In this document: piece by piece, positions 55,868 through 64,000 of the stretch
Layout: every line of letters starts with the position of its first letter
Position numbering within the stretch: position 1 is the first letter of the stretch
Assembly (NCBI RefSeq): GCF_963082655.1
Contig: NC_081554.1
Span: 129,333,962 to 129,397,961, forward strand
DNA length: 64,000 nt
Direction: 5' to 3'
DNA from: Stomoxys calcitrans
Taxonomy: Eukaryota; Arthropoda; Insecta; Diptera; Muscidae
Notes under the pieces: model-generated
What the model saw: only the letters and a program-made list of their open reading frames with translations
Database searches by the model: none
What the model was told of the DNA's origin: nothing
Translations under genes and position numbers: made by a program

Positions 55868-55893
55868 CGACAATTACTTTTTGGGCAACCCAA
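55868..55893. mobile_element. Solo MITE terminus
   Basis: CGACAATTACTTTTTGGGCA ACCCAA followed by TA: the right end of the mariner-type MITE without the rest. Confidence 0.75.
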
Positions 55894-55899
55894 TAGGTA

Positions 55900-56335
55900 G
55901 TGATAACCTCCCATCAATTAATTTGGAGGGCAAATACAGCAATTGGGCTTGAGGCTAGAGAAAACCAATTTGGGTGGTACCTGTCGGGACCCTTGCCTTG
56001 AGGTTCAGTCATTTTCAACAAGAGTTTTAGACACTGAAGAATACTGTCTCAACAAACAGCTCAAACGATTTTGGGAAGCCCAGGAGGTCAATAAAGATGT
56101 TTCAAATGACGATGAAGGTCTTTATTGTGAAGGCCTGTATAAGAGTACTACTACCGTCAGTCAGATGGTCGCTACGTACTAAAATTGGCATTTCGAAGAG
56201 AGTTTCCCGGTACTGTATTTCTCGGACCTTCTCAAAATATGGCATTGGCTCAATATAAACGAATTGAATCAACTGTGAGCAAGGATCCAGCTTTGAAAAC
56301 GCAAAATAATGATGTTCTTCTTGAGTATATACAAC
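55900..56335 (+). pseudogene. BEL/Pao retrotransposon pol fragment
   Basis: Translates, with a -1/+1 frame change near 56150, as ENQFGWYLSGPL (the T-x-F-G-W-x-L-x-G motif), then CLNKQLKRFWEAQEVNKD, then DGRYVLKLAFRREFPG, LGPSQNMALAQYKRIESTV and DPALKTQNNDVLLEYIQL. This order (L-x-x-F-W-E...G-R-Y-V...P-F...S-x-x-x-A...Y-x-x-x-E...Y) is the segment between protease and RT of BEL/Pao elements. RT, integrase and LTRs are absent. It ends where an E repeat starts (CTAGCTGGACAGGGCCCGC). Confidence 0.85.
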
Positions 56336-56552
56336 TAGCTGGACAGGGCCCGCTTCGCTGCGCCTTCTCTCACTTGTTTTATCTGAGCCCTATACTGGCA
56401 CGATCAGGAAAAAAAATCATGTTTGGCGGGGCTGGCATGGCTTTTCAGATATTTCCCCCCAATTTGGATATCATATTAGTGCTGTACTCCCTAATTTCTT
56501 TCATTTGAACCTTATATTGCTATGGTCTGTAAATATGTCCCGCATGGGGGTG
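56336..56552 (+). repeat. E-family repeat, start side
   Basis: GGACAGGGCCCGCTTCGCTG CGCCTTC then TTTCATTTGAACCTTATATTG and GTCTGTAAATATGTCCCGC. This and 57475-58980 are one element split by HINE-A11. Confidence 0.6.
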
Positions 56553-57474
56553 TTTTTATACCCATCACCGAAGGATGGGGGTATATTTATTTTGTCATTC
56601 CGTTTGGAACATTACGAAATATCCATTTCCGACCCCATAAAGTATATATATTCTTGGTCAGCGTAAAAATCTAAGACGATCTAGACATATCCGTCTTCGG
56701 ACATGTTCGTCTGTCCGTCTGTGTGTTGAAATCACGCTACAGTCTTTAAAAATAGCGATATTGAATTGAAACTTTTCACAGATTCTGTTTTAGTCCATAA
56801 GCAGGTTAAGTTCGTAGTTAGACTCTATCGGACCATATCTTGATATAGCCCCCATATAGACCGATCCGCCGATTTAGGGTCTTAGGCCCATAATAGCCAC
56901 TTTTATTATCCGATTTTGCTGATTTGGGACAGTGAGTTGTGTTAGGCCCTTCGATATCTTTCTTCAATTTGAACCAGATAGGTTCAGATTTGGATGTAGC
57001 TGCTATATAGACCGATCCTCCGATTTAGGGTCTTAAACCCATAAAAGCCACATTTATTATCCGATTTTGCTGAATTTTGGGACAATGAGTTGTGTTAGGC
57101 CCTTCGACATCTTTCGTCAATTTGGCCCAGATCGGTCCAGATTTGGATATAGCTGTCAATCCGATTTCGCTCAAGTTTGACACAGTGACTTATATTAAGC
57201 TTTTCGACATCCGTGTCGTTTATGGTTCAGATCGGGCTATGTTTTGATATAGCTACCAAAAAGACCAATATTTTGTTCTACAAAATTGAAGAATGTAACT
57301 TGTACTTATTAGACCAGTCAATATGCGTTTCGAATATGGCCCAAATCTGACCATGTTATGGGCATAAATTATGCATTTTTCATCGATTTATGATAAAAGA
57401 TGATTTATATATATACCCGAGGTGGTGGGTATCCAAAGTTCGGCCCGGCCGAACTTAGCGCCTTTTTACTTGTT
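56553..57474 (+). mobile_element. HINE-A11, complete, nested in E repeat
   Basis: TTTTATACCCATCACCGAAGG, GACCCCATAAAGTATATATA, CATGTTCGTCTGTCCGTCTG, three full units and a deleted one, GGTGGTGGGTATCC, perfect hairpin GTTCGGCCCGGCCGAAC, TAGCGCCTTTTTACTTGTT. It interrupts the E repeat between GGGGGTG and GCTGGTTATTTGG. Confidence 0.93.
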
Positions 57475-58980
57475 GCTGGTTATTTGGAACCCCATGTATC
57501 AGATTCGTACTCTAGTCTAAAATACACTTCATTTGAGACTAATATTGTCATTATTGGTTCATTTGGCAGTCTTGGAAGGCGAGGCGGCCGCCCTAGTCAT
57601 CCCACTTTAAATAAGTATACCAAATTTCTGTTTTTGAGTTATTATAAACAAACTAAATTTCGCTTAAATAGCCCCACCCATCTCCGAGATCTGGCGTTTT
57701 TAAAAGTAGGGTAAGGGGAGGGGCAGCCCATTATGGTTTGGAGGTTAGATCTACTTTATTCTCCTGGCTTTGTGTGGTGGATTGGAGTAGCCAATCCCTT
57801 TGCCCCCAAAGTGTATATCAGATGTATACTCTACTCCCAAAATCCACATTTGTGCTACATATTGCTATAGTCGGTATATGTGTGTGGTTTAAGAGTAGTT
57901 TATGAGGTGAGACACTACGACCCTGAAAAATATGGCCATAAAACAGATATCAGCCCTCTTTGAGCTCCTTTTTGCCATAATCCACAAATATGTCCAGTTT
58001 AAGGGGTATGTAGGTCCCAATTGCCATTGGTTTAGGGACAGTTTATGGGGTGAGACGACCACCGAACACTTGGCTTCACAATTGGATATCAAGTTCGCTT
58101 TCTACTATCAAATACATATTATTTGAGCCCCTTATTGCTATAGTAGTTTGAAAGGAGTTTAGGGGGCGGATCCTAAAATTATATCAGCATCGTGCTGGAG
58201 CCCTATAATGTCAAGCATTTTGGAGGTGGCTATTAAGATATTCGGGGCTTTGGTTATCAACATGGGTATACAACATTTTTAAAGATCCGCAGGTCCTCCT
58301 GTGGCCATCCTAATTTGAGGGTAAAAAGTGTACCTACCAAAGACGTTTTATTGCTGTCCTATTCTATCCTGATCGGCCTTCATTTCTTATTTTTGATTCC
58401 TTGTTTTGGGTAGGATGGAGGAAGGGCGATTGATCTCTGACACGTCCTTTCATTTGAATACAATACATTCTCGGTCGTCCTACATGACAGTTTGGTGTTG
58501 TTTTTATTGGGAGAAGAGGGTCAGTCACCCGACGCTAGGACCCGAAGGACAATTTATTTGAGTCCTTTAATGTCGAGATCTACATGTCCGCCTGAAAGGC
58601 AACACGGAAAACGATAGTTGAACCCGATAGTTGAATAGTTATATCACCATAAGATTCCAGCATTACTTTCATAGACCTTTCGTTAAATTCCCATATTCTC
58701 CCGATCGAACTACACATCTTATTAAAGCGTATTAGATAGGTGAGCCGGTCCCAGACTCTGTCCCAAGTGTGTATATCAGATTCGCAGTCAACTCCCAAAG
58801 TTGACTACGATATAAAAAAGTGAAGTCACCCTATTTTCACCGGGCGGACAAGCTCTAGCATCTGTGGAAATTTCATGAAAATCGGTCTATACGGAACAGA
58901 CAAACAAAGAAACATACAAACGAACAAACAAACATACAAACAAAGCGCAACAAATTAATTTTTATAAAATAGAAGAAGAA
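57475..58980 (+). repeat. E-family tandem-unit element
   Basis: Irregular units of roughly 150-250 bp sharing ATCAGATTCGTACTCTA, TCATTTGAGCCCCTTATTGC, ATAGTCGGTATATGTGTG and GTGAGACGACCACCGAACAC. The end is diagnostic: AAATCGGTCTATACGGAACAG, ACAAACAAACATACAAACAA and GCGCAACAAATTAATTTTTA. The start (CTAGCTGACCCG...CGCTTCGCTGCGCC) and end flank non-coding arrays, so it resembles the HINEs in plan but not sequence. Class unknown to me. The 67-104-codon frames are not genes. Confidence 0.6.
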
Positions 58981-58981
58981 G

Positions 58982-59057
58982 ACTAGCTGAGCCCGACCCG
59001 TTTCGCTGCGCCTTCATTAACTCCAAGCGAAGAATATTTTTCTCGTTCATAGTCCAT
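58982..59057 (+). repeat. E-family start, second element
   Basis: ACTAGCTGAGCCCGACCCGT, TTCGCTGCGCCTTCATTAAC: the start motif of family E immediately after the end of the previous one, cut off by a HINE. Confidence 0.65.
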
Positions 59058-59931
59058 AACAAGTAAAAGCGTGCTAAGTTCGGCCGAGCCGAATCTTGGG
59101 AACACACCATCATGGATTCTGCTAACAATTTTTACAAAAAAAAAAAAAAAAAATTGATGACGATCATAATTTCATTCTACATACCAAACTTCTGTCAAAC
59201 CTGCAAAAATTAATGCTTCCAGGAACCGAACAAGGATGTTCGAGAGACCGGTTTACATGGACGCTATATTAGGTTATAGACTGATTTGGACAGTATTTGG
59301 CACAGTTGTTGGAAGTCGTAACTGAACACCGAATGCAAAATATCTTCCATATCCGACACAAATTGCGGCTTATGAGGACTCAAGAAGTCAAATCGGGAGT
59401 TCGGTTTATATGGGAGTTATATCAGGTTATAGAGCGATTTGGACCGTAGTTGACACAGCTAATGGAATTCACAACAATACGCAACATGCTCACTTTCAGC
59501 AAAATTTGACAAAAATTGCGGCTTGCAGGGGATCCAGAAGTCAAATTGGGATATCGGTTTATGTGGGAGCCATATCAGATTATCGACCGAGTTAGACCGT
59601 ACTAGGCACTGCTCAATTTCAGCTAAATGGGACAAAAATTGCGGCTTCCGGTTTATATGGGAGCTATACTTAAATCTGAACTGATATTGCCCATTTCCCA
59701 ACTACCTACATCAATATTAATTATCTGTACAAAGCGGCTAGGTTTAAGTGTTCGACCGCTATCGTAATTTTGACAGACGGACGGACGGAGGGACGAACAT
59801 GGCTATATCGAATCAGAACGTCGAGACGATCAAGAATATAAATACTTTATGGGGTCTTAGACGAATATTTCGAGATGTTACAAAGGAATGGCTGGATTAG
59901 TATATCCCCATCCTATGGTGGAGGGTAAAAA
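59058..59931 (-). mobile_element. HINE-D3, complete
   Basis: Reverse: AACAAGTAAAAGCGTGC, hairpin TTCGGCCGAGCCGAA, GGGAACACACCATCATGG; poly(A) 59139-59153; family-D units (GAAGTCAAATCGGGAG, AGGTTATAGAGCGATTTGG); GACGGACGGACGGAGGGACG; AAGAATATAAATACTTTATG; CCTATGGTGGAGGGTAAAAA. The B-like terminus with a D array shows that D and B share ends. Confidence 0.88.
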
Positions 59932-59957
59932 ATGTTGACAACATTTAAATTCTACTG

Positions 59958-60023
59958 ATTTTTCTACCCTCCACCATAGGATGGGGGTTAAGTAATCGAT
60001 CCTTTCCTTTTGTAACACCTTGG
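59958..60023 (+). mobile_element. HINE 5' tip fragment
   Basis: TTTTTCTACCCTCCACCATAG, GATGGGGGTTAAGTAATCG, TTTTGTAACACC. A forward tip that stops at the edge of an E-family piece. Confidence 0.75.
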
Positions 60024-60205
60024 ACGACAATGACAATAAGGGACTCAGCTGAAAGCTATTCGGGAGTAGATTACGAATATGGTCAGGAAGGAGCGATAGG
60101 CTTTATAATTTGTTGATGACATCCCCGTTACACCAAAAATACCATCCAAAACCAAAAATTGACCGGTCGGGATAATATGGGTATCAAATGAAAGGTATTG
60201 GAGAG
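60024..60205. repeat. E-family fragment between two HINE tips
   Basis: GACAATGACAATAAGGGACTC, GGGTATCAAATGAAAGGTAT: reverse-sense E unit. It is flanked by a forward HINE tip on the left and a reverse one on the right. Confidence 0.5.
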
Positions 60206-60329
60206 ACAGACGGACGGACGGACATTGCTAGATCGACATAAAATGTCATGACGATCAAGAATATATATACTTTATGACAGAATGACGAAATTAGTATACC
60301 CTCATCCTATGGTGAAGGGTATAAAAAAA
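60206..60329 (-). mobile_element. HINE-B 5' head fragment
   Basis: GACAGACGGACGGACGGACA, TAGATCGACATAAAATGTC, AAGAATATATATACTTTATG, then a short deletion and the tip CCTATGGTGAAGGGTATAAA. No array of its own. Confidence 0.8.
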
Positions 60330-60910
60330 CATGTCCAATATTTCAACCCAATTGGATAAGAATTGCGACCTCTACAGGCTCAAGAAGTCTAATCAGCGGT
60401 CCGTGTATATGGCGTATGTATCAGTTTACGGACATATTTAGACCATACTTGGCACAATTATTGGAAGTCGTACCAAAACAGAACATGTAAAATTTCAACC
60501 CAACTGGATAAGAATTGCGCCCTCTAAGAGTTCAAGATGATTAAACGGGAGAAAGTTTTATATGGCTGCTATATCAGGTTCTGGACTGATTTAGACCATG
60601 TTTACTACAGTTGTTGGAAGTTATAGAAAAACACCTCACGCAAAATTTAATTCAAATCGGATAGGAATTGCGCCCTCTAGAAGCTCAAGAAATCTAAACC
60701 CATGATTGGTTTATATGGTAACTATACCAAAACATGGACGGATTTGACCAGTTTACAATCCCAACCCACCTACACTAATAACAAGTATTCGTGCAAAATT
60801 TCAAGCGCCTAGCTTTATTCCTTCAAAAGTTAGCGTGGTTTACACAGACAGCTTGACGGGCATTGCTAGATCGACTTAAAATGTCATGACGAACAAAAAT
60901 GTGTTAACTT
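60330..60910 (-). mobile_element. HINE array fragment (B/D-like)
   Basis: Three diverged units with AAGAATTGCGACCTCTACAG, ATTGGAAGTCGTACC and TCAAGCGCCTAGCTTTATTC, ending in the degenerate CAGACAGCTTGACGGGCATTG tract and TGACGAACAAAAATG. No hairpin end, tip eroded. Confidence 0.75.
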
Positions 60911-60935
60911 TTTGCTATTTTTCCAATTGAGGTTT

Positions 60936-61037
60936 CTATGGTCTCAAAAATTCAAATCAGGCGATCAGTTTATATAGTGCTAAGTTCGGCCGGGCCTATG
61001 GTCTCAAAAATTCAAATCAGGCGATCAGTTTATATAG
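60936..61037. repeat. 42-bp direct repeat around a HINE hairpin scrap
   Basis: CTATGGTCTCAAAAATTCAA ATCAGGCGATCAGTTTATAT AG occurs at 60936-60977 and again, unchanged, at 60996-61037. The 18 bp between (60978-60995) are TGCTAAGTTCGGCCGGGC, exactly part of the family-B 3' terminus. Confidence 0.95.
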
Positions 61038-61451
61038 GGTCTATATAAGTTTTTAGACCAATCGAGATCATACTTGGCTTGGATATTGGAAGTTTGTGTC
61101 CAAGTCTTTGTACCAAATTTCGGCCAAATTGACGTCTCTAGGTACTAAAGAAGTCAAATAGGGGGATCGGTTTATATGGAAGCTATATCAAAACATGGAC
61201 CGATTTGACCTGTTTACAATCCCAACCGGCCTACACTAATAAGAAGTATTGGTGCAAAATTTCAAGCGACTAGCTTTACTCTTTTGAAAATTAGCGTGCT
61301 TTCGAACACAGATTGACGGACGTGGCTTGATCGATTTAAAATGACATGACGATCAAAAATTGGTATACTTTATGGGTTCTTAGACGAATGTTTCGATGTA
61401 TTACAAACGGAATGACGGTGTTGGTATACCCCGTTCTATGGTGGAGGGTAT
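60996..61451 (-). mobile_element. HINE fragment (D/B-like), reverse
   Basis: Two diverged units (GTCTATATAAGTTTTTAGACC, GGGGGATCGGTTTATATGG), the CTAGCTTTACTCTTTTGAAA stretch, a degenerate head (ACAGATTGACGGACGTGGC, CTTTATGGGTTCTTAGACG) and tip TTCTATGGTGGAGGGTATC. Confidence 0.75.
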
Positions 61452-61910
61452 CATTAAGGTTTCTAGGGGCTCAAGAATTTAAATTCAGGGATCGGTTTAT
61501 GTAGGGTCTATATAAGTTTTTAGACCAATATCCATGCCGAGTATGATACTCGGCATGGATATTGAAATTTAGAGTGCAAGTCTTTGTACCAAATTTCGGG
61601 TGCTAGAGAAGTCAAATATGGGGATCGGTTTATATGGAAGCTATATCCATATATGTACCTATATGACCCATTTGCAATAGCCTTCATCAATAAGACGTCT
61701 CTGTGCAACATTTCAAGCGGATATCTGTATTCGTTCGACCGCTATCGTGATTTCCACAGACGTACGTGAAGTGATTTCAACTCAGAATGTCAAGATAATC
61801 AAGAATATATATACTTTTTTGGATTGCGGATCAATATTTCGAGGTGTTACAAAGCGAATGACTAGATTAGTAAACCCCCTATCATTTGATGGTGGGTTTA
61901 GAAACTGATA
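61452..61910 (-). mobile_element. HINE fragment, paralogue of the preceding one
   Basis: Repeats the same layout (AAGGTTTCTAGGGGCTCAAG, GTCTATATAAGTTTTTAGACC, GGGGATCGGTTTATATGGAA) but with a different head (AAGAATATATATACTTTTTTG, GATTGCGGATCAATATTTCG) and tip ATCATTTGATGGTGGGTTTAG. It contains the 39-bp palindrome at 61526. Confidence 0.75.
61526..61564. repeat. Perfect 39-bp palindrome
   Basis: CAATATCCATGCCGAGTAT, a single central G, then the exact reverse complement ATACTCGGCATGGATATTG. The paralogous stretch near 61060-61095 is not palindromic, so the symmetry arose in this copy. Confidence 0.97.
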
Positions 61911-62560
61911 AAATGATCATAATTTTACAAAATACATATCTCAATCAGTTGGAAATATACAAAGTAGTTTTAGTTCAAATATGTGGTGACTTTAAGCTTC
62001 GCTTTTGTAATGTTCTGTATTGAAGTGCCGGGGATGAACGAATGACTTTGGTAGCTATTGCAATAAAAAATTTATTTCGTATATGGTTTAAATGACGTTT
62101 AATAAGTGTCACTTTGTGGCGAGTGCTTTCGCTTTCTAGAGCTCACGGGCCATTTGAGTGACTCGCTGGCGGGGGGCTGCGAATGAAAAGTTAACAGCAT
62201 TCAGCTGGAATGACAAAAAGGCAACAATGCCCAAACAAGTTAATAACAATTTATGGCCTGACTCAATTGACAGCATAATTTGTGCCTTTTTGCAATTTTA
62301 ATTGCCTGACAATTTGAAATACATACGTTATAAATTTAAATTTAAGTCAAATATCGGAGCAAGAGACATTATTCTCCCACTTAAATGAATGTTTATTAAT
62401 GTATAGCGAAACAGAAGGGGCGACAACCAAACGAGGCATGGTCTATTGAGTATGGTTTTATCTTTGAACTGGCAAATACTTTATAATCAAAATTCAAAAG
62501 ATAGGAGGATTTCGACTGCAATCTAAAGGAACTGAACGCCACAATACTCTTTAAATATAA
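61911..62560. other. Low-repeat island; possible conserved non-coding DNA
   Basis: 62100-62340 stands out: balanced composition and fly-enhancer-like text, for example CTTTCTAGAGCTCACGGGCC, CAACAATGCCCAAACAAGTT, ACAATTTATGGCCTGACTC, GCATAATTTGTGCCTTTTTG and CAATTTTAATTGCCTGAC, with homeodomain-type TTAAT/AATTA cores. No repeat family, no coding frame. Best single candidate here for host regulatory sequence. Confidence 0.45.
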
Positions 62561-62971
62561 AACAAGTAAAATCGTGCTAAGTTCGGCCGGGCAGGATCTT
62601 ATACACCCTCCACCATGGATCGTATTTGTCAAGTTCTTTGCCCAGTATCTTTTTATAGGCAAACAAAGGAAAATGGATAAGAATTGCTACGCTATTGGAG
62701 CTATATCAGCTTATGAACCGAATCAGACCATGTTAGAAATCATAGATCGTATAAGAATTACGCCCACTAGAGGCTCAAGAAGTATAATCGGGAGAACCGT
62801 ATTATGGAGCAATATGGTCCATTTACAATCCCAACTGACCTCCACTAATAGGAAGAAAATTTCAAGGGCCTAGCTTTACTGCTTCGAAAGTAAGCGTGCT
62901 TTCCACCGACGCACGGACATGGTTAGATCCTCATAAAATGTTAATGTCAATCAATGATGGAGGGTATAAAA
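62561..62971 (-). mobile_element. HINE-B10, internally deleted
   Basis: Only 411 bp: AACAAGTAAAATCGTGCTAAG, damaged hairpin GTTCGGCCGGGCAGGATC, CACCCTCCACCATGGATCG, one and a half units, GAAAGTAAGCGTGCTTTCC, CACGGACATGGTTAG, tip ATGATGGAGGGTATAAA. The head with the AT-rich box is deleted. Confidence 0.85.
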
Positions 62972-63529
62972 AGTGTTTGGTAGTTGGTATGTTCATCAAA
63001 CAACTTAGCCTAAAATCAATATCAAATATATGTAAATAGTCGATAATTTTCCAGTAAAAAATAGATTTCATTTTAAGAACCTTACCATAAAAAGTCCACC
63101 TATATCAAATATTTTCTTTACCTGCATACACCGGACCGTTACACTCAATGAAATTTGTCATTGAAAATAGCAAAAATGTTTGTTAAAACAACGGTTTTTG
63201 CTGCTGAAAATGGGGAAGCAGACATGACTGTTGTTTCAGCCAACAAAGTGCTGATACTTTACCAATCATTTCCATCTGCTATTTCAACTGACAAAACCCG
63301 CTGATTCAACTGCAAAATCTGCTAAAATATTGAACACATATTACTGCTAAATAGGCGAACAATTGTTGCTTCGATAGGAAATAAAATGTTCTGCATTGAG
63401 AGCGAGTATATATTTGCATGAAATTCCGCATATAAATATATACTTGCCCATTTTATTTTATTTAGTTTTTTACTTCCTTATATTTTTGTGTGTTTTTTTC
63501 ATTCAATTTTTATTATTTCGTTTTATTTT
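62972..63529. other. Low-repeat stretch
   Basis: AT-rich; 63140-63390 contains many GCTGAAA, GCTGATT and AACAACGG-type words that recall 33010-33200, possibly a decayed repeat. No gene recognised. Confidence 0.4.
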
Positions 63530-64000
63530 ATTATACCCTCCACCATAAGATGGGGGGTATACTAATTTCGTCATTCTGATTGTAACTACTCGAAATATTC
63601 GTCTGAGACCCCATAAAGTATATATATTCTTGATCGTCGTGAAATTTTATGTCGATCTAGCCATGTCCAACCGTCTGTCCGTCCGTCCGTCCGTCCGTCC
63701 GTCCGTCCGTCCGTCTGTCTCTCAAAAGCACGCTAACTTCCGAAGGAGTAAAGCTAGCCGCTTGAAATTTTGCACAAATACTTCTTATTAGTGTAGGTCG
63801 GTTGGTATTGTAAATGGGCCATATCGGTCCATGTTTTGATATAGCTGCCATATAAACCGATCTTGGGTCTTGACTTCTTGAGCCTCTAGAGTGCGCAATT
63901 CTTATCCGATTGGGATGAAATTTTGCACGACGTGTTTTGTTATGACATCCAACAACTGTGCCAAGTATGGTTCAAATCGGTTCATAACCTGATATAGCTG
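63530..64000 (+). mobile_element. HINE-B11, cut by the window end
   Basis: Forward family-B element: TTATACCCTCCACCATAAG, the same head as HINE-B7, an expanded (CCGT)n of about eight units at 63677-63712, GCACGCTAACTTCCGAAGG and the first two units. It runs off the window inside the array. Confidence 0.95.

Overview
This window looks like a piece of a large, AT-rich calyptrate fly genome (a muscid such as Stomoxys, Haematobia or Musca is my best guess; species not determinable by eye). It is almost entirely a graveyard of nested transposable elements. I find no intact host protein gene, no rRNA, no functional tRNA, no CRISPR and no bacterial-style operon.

The dominant component, more than half of the window, is about 30 complete or broken copies of non-autonomous Helitron-class elements of the INE-1/DINE-1 type (Helentron-associated interspersed elements, HINEs). 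In their own 5'->3' direction they start with TATACCC(T/A)CCACCA, carry a conserved head (CATAAAGTATATATATTCTT), then a CCGT/CTGT microsatellite, then a tandem array of ~150-bp units, then a subterminal inverted repeat of the 5' tip (TGGTGGAGGGTAT), a short hairpin (GTTCGGCCCGGCCGAAC) and a 3' end in CTTTTTACTTGTT. I recognise four sequence families: A (hairpin followed by AAGGCCTTTTTACTTGTT), B (hairpin followed by AGCACGCTTTTACTTGTT), C (hairpin AGTCGG...CCGACT, ~290-bp dimeric units) and D (B-like ends with a different array). Other repeats are a tRNA-derived SINE (one copy with target-site duplications), a ~236-bp mariner-type MITE (three full copies), mariner-like transposase remnants including a fold-back derivative, one Tc1-like element with duplicated (IR/DR-type) ends, at least three lineages of non-LTR retrotransposon, a BEL/Pao fragment, and a further tandem-repeat family (called E here) whose ends read CTAGCTGACCCG... 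and ...ACGGAACAGACAAACAAAC.

Layout: 1-8.9 kb HINEs A/B/C and one MITE; 8.9-11.6 kb LINE remnants; 11.6-15.4 kb HINEs, including an A/B chimera and a 5'-to-5' fused pair; 15.4-17.7 kb a low-repeat island; 17.7-21.8 kb HINE, LINE with RT and RNase H, HINEs; 21.8-23.4 kb low-repeat; 23.4-32.3 kb HINEs, a SINE, a mariner and two short coding-like islands; 32.3-34.4 kb low-repeat; 34.4-37.6 kb HINEs with a 265-bp higher-order repeat; 37.6-44.1 kb LINE, Tc1, a duplicated segment and HINEs; 44.1-48.4 kb low-repeat with MITE, SINE and mariner remnants; 48.4-54.4 kb HINE-D and a LINE interrupted by a fold-back mariner; 54.7-61.9 kb HINE/E/BEL nest; 61.9-64 kb low-repeat plus HINEs.

The window is best explained as intergenic or intronic DNA. 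Unique islands (15.8-17.6, 33.9-34.2, 44.4-45.3 and 62.0-62.4 kb) look like conserved non-coding fly DNA and are the best candidates for host function. The most interesting structural signals concern the HINEs: a ~150-bp phasing and an internal dyad shared by diverged families, compensatory changes in the 3' hairpin, chimeras and head-to-head fusions, and a perfect 39-bp palindrome that looks like a template-switch product. All assignments are by eye; nothing was searched or aligned by computer.
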